Of a stretch of 15,449 nt of DNA, positions 1-6,806 are shown piece by piece; the stretch's first letter is position 1, and every line of letters begins with the position of its first letter. The notes under the pieces were generated by a model, which was not told where the DNA came from, searched no databases, and worked only from the letters and a program-made list of their open reading frames with translations. The stretch is from CAVUAF01 sp964460655 (lineage in GTDB: Bacteria; Acidobacteriota; Terriglobia; Terriglobales; Acidobacteriaceae). The stretch is from contig CAYWSH010000078.1 in the NCBI GenBank assembly GCA_964460655.1, forward strand, positions 1 through 15,449, read 5' to 3'. The position numbers and the translations under genes are program-made.

Positions 1-1634
1 GCAGCGACGTGCTGCGAAGCGGAATCGAACTCCAGTGCGATCTGACCGCGCTTCCCGCCGAACGATTCGATCTCCTGCTGCGCTCCGCCAATATCCCGGC
101 GCAAGCGCTGGGCCTCGCGATCGAACGCGGCGATGCGCTCTTCCGCCTGCGTGATCTGGTTGCGCACTCCGGAGGCGGCTGCCATGGCGTCGATGGCGTC
201 GTGCCGGCGCTGCTCCTGGACCTGCTCCAGAGCGAGGACAGCATCCGTGCTGTTGCGCGCCACCTCTTGGCGGTGCGCGACGTCGTGCTGTGCGGTCGCA
301 ACGTCAGAAGCGGCGGATTCCAGCGTGGCACGGTTCGTCTCCCGCTCCTTCGCGAAGGTCGCCAACTGGGCGGAAGTCTGCTGTGACTCGGCGGCGGCGG
401 CGGCGGCACGCGCGACGAGTTCAGAACAGCGCTCCTGATTGTGCGTGCGGCGTGCCGTGGCGCGATCAGCTTCCAGGGCGAGCGTGCTCAGCTCCTCGGC
501 GACGCGTCGCGATTCGCCTTCGAGTTCATAGCCACGCTGCGTGGCGGTGGATTGCTCGGCTTCAAGCTCCGTCACGTGTTCGGTCTGCGTGTGGATCGTC
601 GTACCCAGTTCCGCGAGTTCGCAATTCAACTCGGCGGCCTGGCCGGTGAAGGCGATGAACTTGCTCGCCAGTACGACCCGGAGCCGCGCGTGCATCTCCT
701 CGCGCATGCGCGCATAGCGCTCAGCCTTGGATGCCTGGCGCTTGAGGGAATTCATCTGCCGCGTCACTTCGTCGAAGATATCGTTGACGCGCGCCAGGTT
801 CTGCTGCGCGGCTTCCAGGCGCAGCTCTGCGAGCCGCTTGCGCGTCTTGAACTTGGTGATGCCGGCCGCTTCTTCGATGATGGCGCGGCGGTCGTGCGGC
901 TTGCTCGACAGGATCTGGCCGATGCGCCCCTGCTCGATGATGGCATAGGACTCCGGTCCGAGCCCCGTGCCCATAAAGATGTCTTGGATATCGCGCAGGC
1001 GGCAGAGCTTGCCGTTCAGCAGGTATTCGGAATCGCCGCTGCGGAACAGGCGGCGCGTCACGACGAGTTCGCCCTTCTTGAATTCCCGCGTCTTGAAGTT
1101 GCGGCGGCGGATCTTGAGAACGACGGCCGGCGGGCCTGAGGGTTGTGTGGACGCGGGCGACTCGCCCGCGTTGTCTTCTGGAGCAGGCGATGCAATCGCT
1201 TCGGCGTCCGCTTCTTCCTGGCCCGGTTGCACCTCTCGTGCGTAGTCTTCCGCATCCTTTTCCGACGCGGCACGCACCGCCGCTTCATCCCAATCGTCGG
1301 GCGAGGGCATGTCGTCGCGGATCTCGATCTCCGTCTCGGCGTTCAGGTCGGCGCCGGAGTAGACCTCGGGATCGATGAGCGTGAGCGAGACTTCCGCCAT
1401 GCCGGTGGGCTTGCGGTCGCGCGTGCCGGCGAAGATGACGTCTTCCATCCGCGAACCGCGCAGCGATTTCGCGGATTGCTCGCCGAGCACCCACGAGATC
1501 GCGTCGGCCACGTTTGATTTGCCGCAGCCGTTGGGACCGACGATGGCGGCCACACCGTCGCCGTGGAACTTCAGCTCGGTGCGGTCGCAGAAAGACTTGA
1601 AACCAAGGATCTGGAGCTTCTTCAGTTTGAGCAA
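1..1634 (-). CDS. smc: Chromosome partition protein SMC, N-terminal part (runs off window edge)
   Basis: SMC is the ATPase of bacterial condensin, which organises and segregates the chromosome with ScpA/ScpB. About 544 residues are visible. The frame opens with LLKLKKLQILGFKSF and then carries the SMC Walker A, GPNGCGKSN. It continues with SAKSLRG, RRLFRSGDSEYLLNGK, the conserved RDIQDIFMGTGLG stretch and SYAIIEQGRI. The head is followed by a long coiled coil rich in E, A, R and Q. The hinge, second coil, signature motif and Walker B lie beyond position 1. The start chosen is TTG at 1634, which places the family N-terminus at residue 1 and has GGAG six bases upstream; no in-frame ATG fits. 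An unusual acidic, proline-rich insert of roughly 60 residues (about positions 1130-1320) sits in the head before the RRR/FRSG segment. It contains a palindromic repeat. Identity is near certain; the symbol follows the family. Confidence 0.97.
   Translation of the reverse strand, partial: MLKLKKLQILGFKSFCDRTELKFHGDGVAAIVGPNGCGKSNVADAISWVLGEQSAKSLRGSRMEDVIFAGTRDRKPTGMAEVSLTLIDPEVYSGADLNAETEIEIRDDMPSPDDWDEAAVRAASEKDAEDYAREVQPGQEEADAEAIASPAPEDNAGESPASTQPSGPPAVVLKIRRRNFKTREFKKGELVVTRRLFRSGDSEYLLNGKLCRLRDIQDIFMGTGLGPESYAIIEQGRIGQILSSKPHDRRAIIEEAAGITKFKTRKRLAELRLEAAQQNLARVNDIFDEVTRQMNSLKRQASKAERYARMREEMHARLRVVLASKFIAFTGQAAELNCELAELGTTIHTQTEHVTELEAEQSTATQRGYELEGESRRVAEELSTLALEADRATARRTHNQERCSELVARAAAAAAESQQTSAQLATFAKERETNRATLESAASDVATAQHDVAHRQEVARNSTDAVLALEQVQEQRRHDAIDAMAAASGVRNQITQAEERIAAFDREAQRLRRDIGGAQQEIESFGGKRGQIALEFDSASQHVA
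1151..1171. repeat. Palindromic repeat inside smc coding sequence
   Basis: A perfect inverted repeat with 10-bp arms around a single central base; its core is CGCGGGCGACTCGCCCGCG. The same 19 bases recur at 10453-10471 in an intergenic gap. Here it is read in frame as AGESPAS-like residues within the acidic linker of SMC, so it has been tolerated as coding sequence. It looks like a REP-type element of a dispersed family; this is inference from two copies. Confidence 0.75.
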
Positions 1635-1640
1635 CGCATA

Positions 1641-1644
1641 CTCC
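1641..1644 (-). promoter_or_regulatory. Ribosome binding site supporting the smc TTG start
   Basis: On the minus strand GGAG lies six bases before TTG at 1634. This is the only initiation signal near the conserved SMC N-terminus, and the frame has no ATG there, so it decides the start. Confidence 0.6.
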
Positions 1645-1661
1645 GTTTTTCCGAGGGCTCC

Positions 1662-1679
1662 GTCCCGAAGTCTCGGGAC
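1662..1679. repeat. Small hairpin upstream of smc
   Basis: GTCCCGA and TCGGGAC pair perfectly over 7 bp around a 4-base loop, 28 bases upstream of the smc start codon. The wording of this element is typical of short intergenic repeats in acidobacterial genomes (recalled, not searched). A role in the smc 5' leader is possible but not shown. Confidence 0.5.
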
Positions 1680-2084
1680 TGCGACCTCGCAGCCGTTTCA
1701 CTCACGTTCACGGCTGCTCACCTGTGCGTCTGCTGCTGGACTGGTGTGCGACGACGTCGTCTGCCGTCGCAAAATCAGCTCAAACTCGGCAGGGAAGGCT
1801 GGACAAACCCTGCGTTAAGCTGACTTTACCGGCAGAGCACCCCGGCGTCAACAATCAAAACACTACAGGTTGTGGGTATTCAGCCCAAAACCCTTCCTGT
1901 CGCATAGCAGACGCATTTTGCGTTCTTGGGCGAGGAAACATCCAGGAGGGAAGCAGAGGAATCTGTCGCAGAGCGAGACAAGCATACTCCAACCGGTGTC
2001 CGAGAGATTTACTAACTTGGTTCAGTGGGCGATTTGGAGGCAAAACGCTGTGCAAAGCTGCGTTTTCGCCCTTCATCCGATGCA

Positions 2085-2184
2085 AATCTGCGCAATCTGC
2101 GCGGCTCCTGTCCGCGAAATCTGCGGTTTAGGACTTCAAAACCTTTACACCGCAGATTCCGCCGAAACCGCCCGCAGATTCCGC
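2085..2184. repeat. Cluster of AATCTGCG(C/G) repeats, direct and inverted
   Basis: AATCTGCGC occurs twice in tandem (2085-2093, 2094-2102). AATCTGCGG follows at 2118-2126, and its complement CCGCAGATT occurs at 2150-2158 and 2172-2180. The last two sit in an exact 13-bp direct repeat, CCGCAGATTCCGC (2150-2162, 2172-2184), with a 22-bp period. The 2118-2126/2150-2158 pair can form a 9-bp stem, extended by a few pairs inside. It lies just downstream of the M20 peptidase stop, so it may cap that transcript, although there is no T tract. Confidence 0.7.
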
Positions 2185-2192
2185 TGGTTCTA

Positions 2193-3563
2193 TTACCCCA
2201 ACAGCTGGAACCAGCCGATGATGCTCTCGATACCCGAATAGAAGTTCGGGATGTGGAACTTCTCATTCGGTGCGTGCAGGTTGTCGTCGGGCAGGCCAAA
2301 GCCCATCATCACGCTGGGTATCTTCAGCTCCTTCTCGAAGTCGGCCACGATGGGGATGGAGCCGCCTGAGCGGATATACACGGTGTCCTTGCCGAAAACC
2401 TGGCGCATCGCCGCGGCTGAGGTCTTCACGAAATCGTTGTCGGTGGAGATGACGATGGGGTCGGCCGTGCTCCACAGCTTGATCTTCACGTCGATGCCCT
2501 TGGGCGTGATCTTCTTGATGTAGTTCGAATAGAGCTGGAAGATCTCCTGCGGTCGCTGGTCGGGAACCAGACGCATCGAGACCTTCGCGCGGGCGCGCGC
2601 CGGGATCACCGTCTTGGCGCCTTCGCCGACAAAGCCGCCCGGCATGCCGTGGACTTCGAGCGTCGGGCGCGCCCACGTCTTCTCGAAGACCGAGAAGCCG
2701 GGCTCGCCCGTCAAGACTTTCGAGCCGACCTCCGTCTTGCGATAGCGCTCCACGTTGAACGGCAACTTCTTCCACGCGTTCATCTCGGCCGATGTCGGCT
2801 TCTTCACGCGTTTGTAGAAGCCAGGGATCAGGACCTTGCCCTTGTCGTCCTTCAGCTTCGCGATCATGCGCGCGAGCGCGTCGAACGGATTCGGCGCCAC
2901 GCCGCCGTAAAGACCCGAGTGCAGGTCGGTCATCGCGCCCGTAGCCTCGAGCTCGGTGTAGCACATGCCGCGCAGGCCGACACACAACGTCGGCAAACCC
3001 GGCGCGAACATCTCTGTGTCGGAGATGAGCGCCACGTCAGCCTTCAGTCGTTCCGGATGCTCGCGTACGAACTTGGCGATCTGTTCGCCGCCGACTTCTT
3101 CTTCACCCTCGATCAGCAGGCGAACGTTCACCGGCAATCTGCCGCTGCCCGCTTTCATCAGCGACTCCAGCGCCTTCAAGTGCATGTACATCTGGCCTTT
3201 GTCGTCGACAGCGCCGCGCGCGTAGAGGTTCTGGTTGCGCTCGGTGGGCTCGAAGGGCGGTGACTTCCACTCGTCGAGCGGTTCGGCGGGTTGGACATCG
3301 TAGTGGCCGTAACACAGGACCGTCGGCTTGCCCGCGGCATGGAGCCAATCGCCGTAGACCAGCGGATGCCCGGGCGTCTTGATGACCTCGACGTTCTCCA
3401 AGCCGAGGCGGCGCATCTGGTCGGCGACGAACTGCGCCGCGCGCTCCACATCATTCTTATGCTGCGGCAGCGTGCTCACGCTGGGTATGCGGAGCAGGTC
3501 CTTGAGTTCGGCGAGGAAACGTTGCTGGTTCTGGCGAGCGTAGCTGACGGCGGCAGAGGACAT
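2193..3563 (-). CDS. M20 family metallopeptidase (dipeptidase/carboxypeptidase-like)
   Basis: A di-zinc peptidase of the M20 family (CNDP/PepV/DapE-like), probably cytosolic, cleaving dipeptides or small peptides; the exact substrate is not readable. Metal and catalytic motifs are all present. They are GHYDVQP (His87, Asp89), ARGAVDDKG (bridging Asp120), EGEEEVGG (the Glu155/156 pair), SDTEMF (Asp182) and a C-terminal HAPNEKF histidine. HSGLYGG at about residue 215 marks the lid/dimerisation domain inserted between the catalytic halves. Length is 456 aa, normal for the family. ATG at 3563 is preferred over an in-frame TTG at 3578, because AGGAG lies six bases before the ATG and a -10-like TATACT would put the transcript start close to the TTG. 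No signal peptide is seen. Confidence 0.93.
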   Translation of the reverse strand: MSSAAVSYARQNQQRFLAELKDLLRIPSVSTLPQHKNDVERAAQFVADQMRRLGLENVEVIKTPGHPLVYGDWLHAAGKPTVLCYGHYDVQPAEPLDEWKSPPFEPTERNQNLYARGAVDDKGQMYMHLKALESLMKAGSGRLPVNVRLLIEGEEEVGGEQIAKFVREHPERLKADVALISDTEMFAPGLPTLCVGLRGMCYTELEATGAMTDLHSGLYGGVAPNPFDALARMIAKLKDDKGKVLIPGFYKRVKKPTSAEMNAWKKLPFNVERYRKTEVGSKVLTGEPGFSVFEKTWARPTLEVHGMPGGFVGEGAKTVIPARARAKVSMRLVPDQRPQEIFQLYSNYIKKITPKGIDVKIKLWSTADPIVISTDNDFVKTSAAAMRQVFGKDTVYIRSGGSIPIVADFEKELKIPSVMMGFGLPDDNLHAPNEKFHIPNFYSGIESIIGWFQLLG

Positions 3564-3569
3564 TCCGGG

Positions 3570-3574
3570 CTCCT
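3570..3574 (-). promoter_or_regulatory. Ribosome binding site for the M20 peptidase
   Basis: AGGAG on the minus strand, six bases before ATG 3563. It favours this start over the TTG five codons upstream, which has no such signal. Confidence 0.7.
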
Positions 3575-3586
3575 GCAAAACATTTC

Positions 3587-3592
3587 AGTATA
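3587..3592 (-). promoter_or_regulatory. Possible -10 element for the M20 peptidase gene
   Basis: TATACT on the minus strand (5 of 6 consensus bases), about 24 bases upstream of ATG 3563. No good -35 is visible at 16-18 bp, so this is a weak call. Confidence 0.35.
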
Positions 3593-3598
3593 AAGCCT

Positions 3599-3764
3599 TC
3601 AGCTGTCAGCTCTCAGACTTCAGCACCTACGGCTACTGCGAGAGAGATAAGTACGGCGTCGTAGTGTGAACGTGCGTGGGGTCCTTCGACTTCGCGCGGC
3701 TGCTACGCATCCTCGCGGCGCTCAGGATGAGCGGCTTCTTTGTTGGCTGAAAGCTGACAGCTGA
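3599..3764. repeat. Inverted-repeat-bounded intergenic element
   Basis: TCAGCTGTCAGCT (3599-3611) and AGCTGACAGCTGA (3752-3764) are exact 13-bp inverted copies bounding about 166 bp. Inside lies an imperfectly palindromic stretch (about 3680-3731) running from GTCCTTCGACTTCGCG to GCGCTCAGGATGA. I recognise this wording as a common dispersed intergenic repeat in acidobacterial genomes, from recall only. The arrangement resembles a non-coding miniature element, but no target duplication is evident. Confidence 0.55.
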
Positions 3765-3781
3765 TCGCTGAATGCTTTCTA

Positions 3782-3795
3782 CGCGCGGCCGCGCG
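3782..3795. repeat. 14-bp GC palindrome downstream of the Mpo1-like gene
   Basis: CGCGCGGCCGCGCG is a perfect palindrome ten bases past the stop codon of the DUF962 gene. There is no T tract on either side, so it is not a clear terminator. Confidence 0.5.
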
Positions 3796-3805
3796 ACATT
3801 AATTC

Positions 3806-4102
3806 CTATGCGCGTCCGCGCATTTTGGCCCACCACCAGCGCACGCCGACGAACAGGAAGCGCCAGTCATGGAAGAACTCCGGCTCTTTGCCTTCGAAGG
3901 CGTGTCCGATGAATTGGAGGATCCAGCCGAAGATGAACAACGCCAGGCCGTACTTCCACGCGCCCGGTACGACAAAGTTCGCGATGCCGATAGCGATGGA
4001 GACAACGATCAGCGGAATGCCGAAGGTGTGGCAGAGTCGGTTGACCGGATGCTGGTGGCTGCTGGCGTATTGCGCGATCCACTCGGTGGAGGTGCGGGGC
4101 AT
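3806..4102 (-). CDS. DUF962 / Mpo1-like membrane protein
   Basis: A 98-aa membrane protein of the DUF962 (YGL010w/Mpo1-like) family. The yeast member is an iron-dependent dioxygenase in alpha-oxidation of 2-hydroxy fatty acids; the bacterial role is usually unassigned. The family signature is visible: WIAQYASSHQHPVNRLCH near the N-terminus, and GHAFEGKEPEFF between the hydrophobic segments and the C-terminal aromatic tail. These supply the histidines expected of the metal site. Two hydrophobic helices (IPLIVVSIAIGIANFVV and YGLALFIFGWILQFIG) are predicted. The frame is open upstream to 4210, but that stretch overlaps the preceding gene. ATG 4102 starts right at the family domain, although its ribosome binding site is weak. 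It lies 31 bases after the small membrane protein gene, so the two may be cotranscribed. Confidence 0.82.
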   Translation of the reverse strand: MPRTSTEWIAQYASSHQHPVNRLCHTFGIPLIVVSIAIGIANFVVPGAWKYGLALFIFGWILQFIGHAFEGKEPEFFHDWRFLFVGVRWWWAKMRGRA

Positions 4103-4133
4103 GTCATTGATCCACTGGCAGAGGAGATGTCCG

Positions 4134-4469
4134 CTATCGGATGGTTGGCTCAGCATCGCCGCGTTTGGCCGCGAGTCGATCCGACGATTTCTTGGCGCTA
4201 CCGAGGACATAGCCCGCTATTCCACTCACAATCGTTCCCGCCATTTCGCCTGTGAGGATGCGCGCTAACGACAGGATCACAACGGCGGAAAGTGCAAAAC
4301 CGACGGTGACGATTCGCAAGAAGCCACTATTGTCAATCACTTCCAACGCGTTCGTCTTCGAACGGATGACGGCGGTCCACAGAGTGCCCCAAACAATCAC
4401 GAGGGTACCAGCAAAGCCGAACATCAGGTACACGAACTGCATTGAGTCGAGGACGATCGCCTTATCCAT
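4134..4469 (-). CDS. Small three-helix membrane protein of unknown function
   Basis: 111 residues that I do not recognise as a named family. Three hydrophobic segments are visible: about residues 10-31 (beginning MQFVYLMFGFAG), 50-72 (FLRIVTVGFALSAVVILSLA) and 77-93 (AGTIVSGIAGYVLGSAK). A charged linker lies between the first two, and a basic/acidic C-terminal tail ends the protein, so it is probably an inner-membrane protein. No enzymatic motif is seen. It is followed after a short gap by the DUF962 gene on the same strand. The ATG start has only a weak upstream GAG. It could be an orphan lineage-specific protein. Confidence 0.7.
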   Translation of the reverse strand: MDKAIVLDSMQFVYLMFGFAGTLVIVWGTLWTAVIRSKTNALEVIDNSGFLRIVTVGFALSAVVILSLARILTGEMAGTIVSGIAGYVLGSAKKSSDRLAAKRGDAEPTIR

Positions 4470-4557
4470 AGGTGTTCTCAGCGCTGGTATGGTTCGGCGA
4501 ATTACACGCGAGCCGCGCTATGCACGTCAAGGCCTTTGAATTGAATCTCCTTCCAGG

Positions 4558-5385
4558 CTAAGCCCGAGAGCAGACTAGGAGTGTGTACGCGATAAGGCGC
4601 ATGTCGTAGCCACGAAGGATGTCGTCAATTAATCCGACGAGTGCTCCTCCGTTAGGCAGAAGCGGCAGGATTGTCGACGAAGCGCGCGCCCTGTGAAGAA
4701 TAACCTGCCACGTGCGACTAACGAGAGGAGACAGGTCTTCGTTTCTGGTGATTCGCAAGCGAGCACTTCGGGCGTGCAAGACATATTCGTCCGAACTCTC
4801 AAGGGTCGGGTACCTTCGCGCCCTCACTCCCGAAGGGCCTCGAACACTCGTCAGGCCAGCACTCATTAAGACGCCGCCCGTAGCCAACGCATTCGCGGCG
4901 GAGCGGATGAAGCGTGGCTTGTCGCGGAAATGTTCTGACGATTCCATCGCCCACACCACGTCGTACGCGGCGGTAGGGAAGAGGTATGTATCGGCGTCGG
5001 CGACCTCAAAGCTGCACAGGTGCGCAACTCCCGAGCGCTCTGCATGCTGCTGCGCCAGATGTGACTGCTTCTCACTCAGCGTGATCCCGTTCACCCGGCA
5101 GCCGCGCGTCGAAGCCAGATACACGGCAGTACCGCCGTGCCCGCATCCGACATCGAGGACGCGCGCGCCCGCACCCACACCCGCGGCCGCGACACAGTAT
5201 TCGAGCATGGCGAGCTGCGCTTCTTCCGGTGTGTCGTCGGGCCGTGCGAACAGGCCATGATGGATATGGTCGCCCCAGAATGTCCGGTAGATAAGCGCGA
5301 GCGAATCGTAGTGCTCGCGCACCTGCGCCGCCGTCACGCTCAAGGCGGAATCGCCTAAGGCCGGGTTATGGCGCGGGGCAAGCAT
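4558..5385 (-). CDS. SAM-dependent methyltransferase, tocopherol/UbiE-like
   Basis: A class I methyltransferase of 275 aa. Motif I is VLDVGCGHGG (residues 77-85). It is followed by GITLSEKQ (post-I) and YDVVWAMESSEHFRDK (motif II region), the pattern of gamma-tocopherol and related small-molecule C-methyltransferases. The N-terminal YDSLALIYRTFWGDHIHHGLF segment is also characteristic of that subgroup. The acceptor substrate cannot be read from sequence, and no quinone or natural-product genes are adjacent. The stretch around residues 176-208 looks shorter than I expect for the family, so a small internal deletion is possible, yet the frame is intact to the C-terminal SRTW region. The ATG start is preceded by AGAGGTAGAG (5391-5400), an acceptable ribosome binding site. 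It is cytosolic. Confidence 0.88.
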   Translation of the reverse strand: MLAPRHNPALGDSALSVTAAQVREHYDSLALIYRTFWGDHIHHGLFARPDDTPEEAQLAMLEYCVAAAGVGAGARVLDVGCGHGGTAVYLASTRGCRVNGITLSEKQSHLAQQHAERSGVAHLCSFEVADADTYLFPTAAYDVVWAMESSEHFRDKPRFIRSAANALATGGVLMSAGLTSVRGPSGVRARRYPTLESSDEYVLHARSARLRITRNEDLSPLVSRTWQVILHRARASSTILPLLPNGGALVGLIDDILRGYDMRLIAYTLLVCSRA

Positions 5386-5452
5386 GGGATCTCTACCTCT
5401 TATGACGGATGAATACCGCCGCGGTCACTATGGGTTCCGCAAAAAATGTCCG

Positions 5453-6520
5453 CTAAGTTCCGAACCGCTGGATACCGAACGCCTTGATGTCAAAGCCCGG
5501 CTTCTCCCCGCGCACGACCGCGCTCATCACTTCCGCCGTGATGGCCGAGAGCAGGATGCCATTGCGATAATGCCCGGTCGCAACGTAGTAGCCGGGCAGG
5601 GAAGTGGCGCCCAGAACCGGCAGATTGTCTGGGACTGCTGGCCGCAGGCCGGCCCAGGCTTCGAGGATGCGCGCTTCGCCGATCGCCGGGACAAGGTTGG
5701 CGGCTGCCTGATGGAAGCGCTGGATCACGGCCGGCTCAACGTGCTTGTCGTAGCCGGCGTTCTCCACGGTCGCGCCGATGAGGATGCGGCCATCGCTGCG
5801 CGGAACCAGATAGACTTCGGGCGTTCGCACCACGTGTTGCAGCACGCGCCGGTGTGAGATCGCCACCGATACCATCTGCCCTTTGACGGGTCGCGCGGGC
5901 AGCGGCACCGGCGAGATCGCGCCTGACCAAGCGCCGGCGCAATTCACCACCTTGCCGGCCGCATAACGGGTCCGTGTCGTCACCACACCCGCGGCGCGGC
6001 CTTCGCGCACATCGATCTCGGTGACTGCGGCACCCGAGGCGAGATCCACGCCTCGTGCCTTGCAAGCCGCGAACAGCGCCTGCCCGAGTGCACGGTTGTC
6101 AACGGACTGTTCTTCGAAGAAGACGGCAGGCGAATCGAGCGCCAGGTCGGGCTCGAGTCGCCGCACGTCGTCAGGAGAGAGTTCGCGGCCCGAGCACGGC
6201 GAGACATGATCACCGGCGCCGAGGAACTCGATCGTGCCTTCGCGCCGGAAGTCGACGCGCTGGCCCGACTCGGCTTCGACTTCGCGCACGAACTCCGGAT
6301 AGATGCGTGCGGAAGCCAGGCAGAGATCGCGCACGCCGGCGTCGGTCTCCGGCGAACAGAAGGCCAGCATTCCGGCGGCAGCGTGCGTGGCTTCGCGGCC
6401 GGGCTCGCCGCGCTCGACCACGATCACGCTCACGTCATGCTTGCGCAGTTCGCGCGCCAAGGCGAGGCCGATCACCCCTCCGCCGACGATGGCGACGTCC
6501 CAGGTCTTCACCTGAAACAT
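5453..6520 (-). CDS. thiO: Glycine oxidase ThiO-like FAD enzyme
   Basis: An FAD-dependent amine oxidase of the DAO family. ThiO oxidises glycine to iminoglycine for the thiazole moiety of thiamin. The N-terminal dinucleotide-binding motif VAIVGGGVIGLALARELRK (residues 9-27) ends in the expected acidic residue of VVERGE. The ATHAAAGML segment, RPVKGQM, PRSDGRILIGATVE and the C-terminal GHYRNGILLS are diagnostic of the ThiO subfamily. Length is 355 aa, typical. No other thi genes are in the window, so assignment rests on sequence alone; a related amine oxidase or D-amino-acid oxidase remains possible. ATG 6520 is weakly supported by a ribosome binding site. A GTG three codons downstream is an alternative. 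It is divergent from the 6589-8867 unit with a 68-base gap. Confidence 0.88.
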   Translation of the reverse strand: MFQVKTWDVAIVGGGVIGLALARELRKHDVSVIVVERGEPGREATHAAAGMLAFCSPETDAGVRDLCLASARIYPEFVREVEAESGQRVDFRREGTIEFLGAGDHVSPCSGRELSPDDVRRLEPDLALDSPAVFFEEQSVDNRALGQALFAACKARGVDLASGAAVTEIDVREGRAAGVVTTRTRYAAGKVVNCAGAWSGAISPVPLPARPVKGQMVSVAISHRRVLQHVVRTPEVYLVPRSDGRILIGATVENAGYDKHVEPAVIQRFHQAAANLVPAIGEARILEAWAGLRPAVPDNLPVLGATSLPGYYVATGHYRNGILLSAITAEVMSAVVRGEKPGFDIKAFGIQRFGT

Positions 6521-6588
6521 CTTAATCTGTTCGTACTCAGGTAGATTTTTCGTTGCTTTTGATGGAGGAATTTCCTACAGTGCGCAGT

Positions 6589-6786
6589 ATGAAGGACATT
6601 AATGAGCTAATGCGGCTGAAAGAGCAACAGATCGACCAGCTGCAGAAGGAAGTAGAGCTGTTGCGCGCCGCCGCCAACATCATGGCGGAAAGCGAGAGCG
6701 GCCCTACGGTAGTCCGTAGCGCGGCGAACGGCGGAGTAGCGGCTCCTGCACCGGTCACGAGCGTTGCGGCCAAGCGCTGGCCGTAA
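6589..6786 (+). CDS. Short coiled-coil protein upstream of the PilZ-GAF-TonB gene
   Basis: A 65-aa protein beginning MKDINELMRLKEQQIDQLQK and continuing as a leucine-bearing heptad helix to about residue 35, followed by a flexible Ala/Val/Pro-rich tail. I know no named family, although similar short coiled-coil proteins occur in Acidobacteria (recalled). The frame is open upstream, with ATG 6562, GTG 6580 and ATG 6589 as start choices. GGAGGA (6564-6569) would serve GTG 6580 at about ten bases. A TTGCTT/TACAGT promoter-like pair (6554-6559, 6576-6581) would instead make ATG 6589 almost leaderless. The stop is 20 bases before the next gene, so the two form an operon. A regulatory or scaffold partner role is inference. 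Confidence 0.7.
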   Translation: MKDINELMRLKEQQIDQLQKEVELLRAAANIMAESESGPTVVRSAANGGVAAPAPVTSVAAKRWP

Positions 6787-6797
6787 GAATTGGCGGC

Positions 6798-6801
6798 GGA
6801 G
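6798..6801 (+). promoter_or_regulatory. Ribosome binding site for the PilZ-GAF-TonB gene
   Basis: GGAG lies five bases before ATG 6807. An in-frame TTG sits immediately before this ATG but is too close to the GGAG, so 6807 is preferred. Confidence 0.65.
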
Positions 6802-6806
6802 TATTG

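Larger units (their letters stand above)
1635..2192. other. Intergenic region of 558 bp with hairpins and short repeats
   Basis: No convincing gene is seen here; open frames are short, lack family resemblance and overlap each other. The stretch holds a 7-bp-stem hairpin (1662-1679), an 8-bp inverted repeat GCAGCCGT/ACGGCTGC (1689-1696 and 1710-1717), the 12-bp palindrome GACGACGTCGTC (1750-1761), and a cluster of AATCTGCG-type repeats (2085-2184). It must contain the smc promoter and the end of the M20 transcript, but I cannot place a clear promoter. Confidence 0.6.

Noticed and set aside
9..1139. Several plus-strand open frames over the first kilobase
   Set aside because: All are antisense to smc, whose Walker A, head motifs and coiled coil run continuously on the minus strand.
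2085..2184. CRISPR array
   Set aside because: Units are only about 9-13 bases, appear in both orientations, and lack uniform spacers of 30 bases or more; no cas genes are present.
1635..2192. Small open frames in the gap, including a 135-codon one
   Set aside because: Mutually overlapping, no clear ribosome binding sites, mixed composition, and they run through hairpins and short repeats.
3633..3836. A 67-codon minus-strand open frame with an ILSAARMRSSRAKSK stretch
   Set aside because: That peptide is what a common intergenic repeat yields when translated; it is not evidence of a gene.
4103..4210. Upstream extension of the DUF962 protein by 36 codons
   Set aside because: It overlaps the 3' end of the preceding membrane protein gene, has non-family sequence, and ATG 4102 starts right before the conserved domain.
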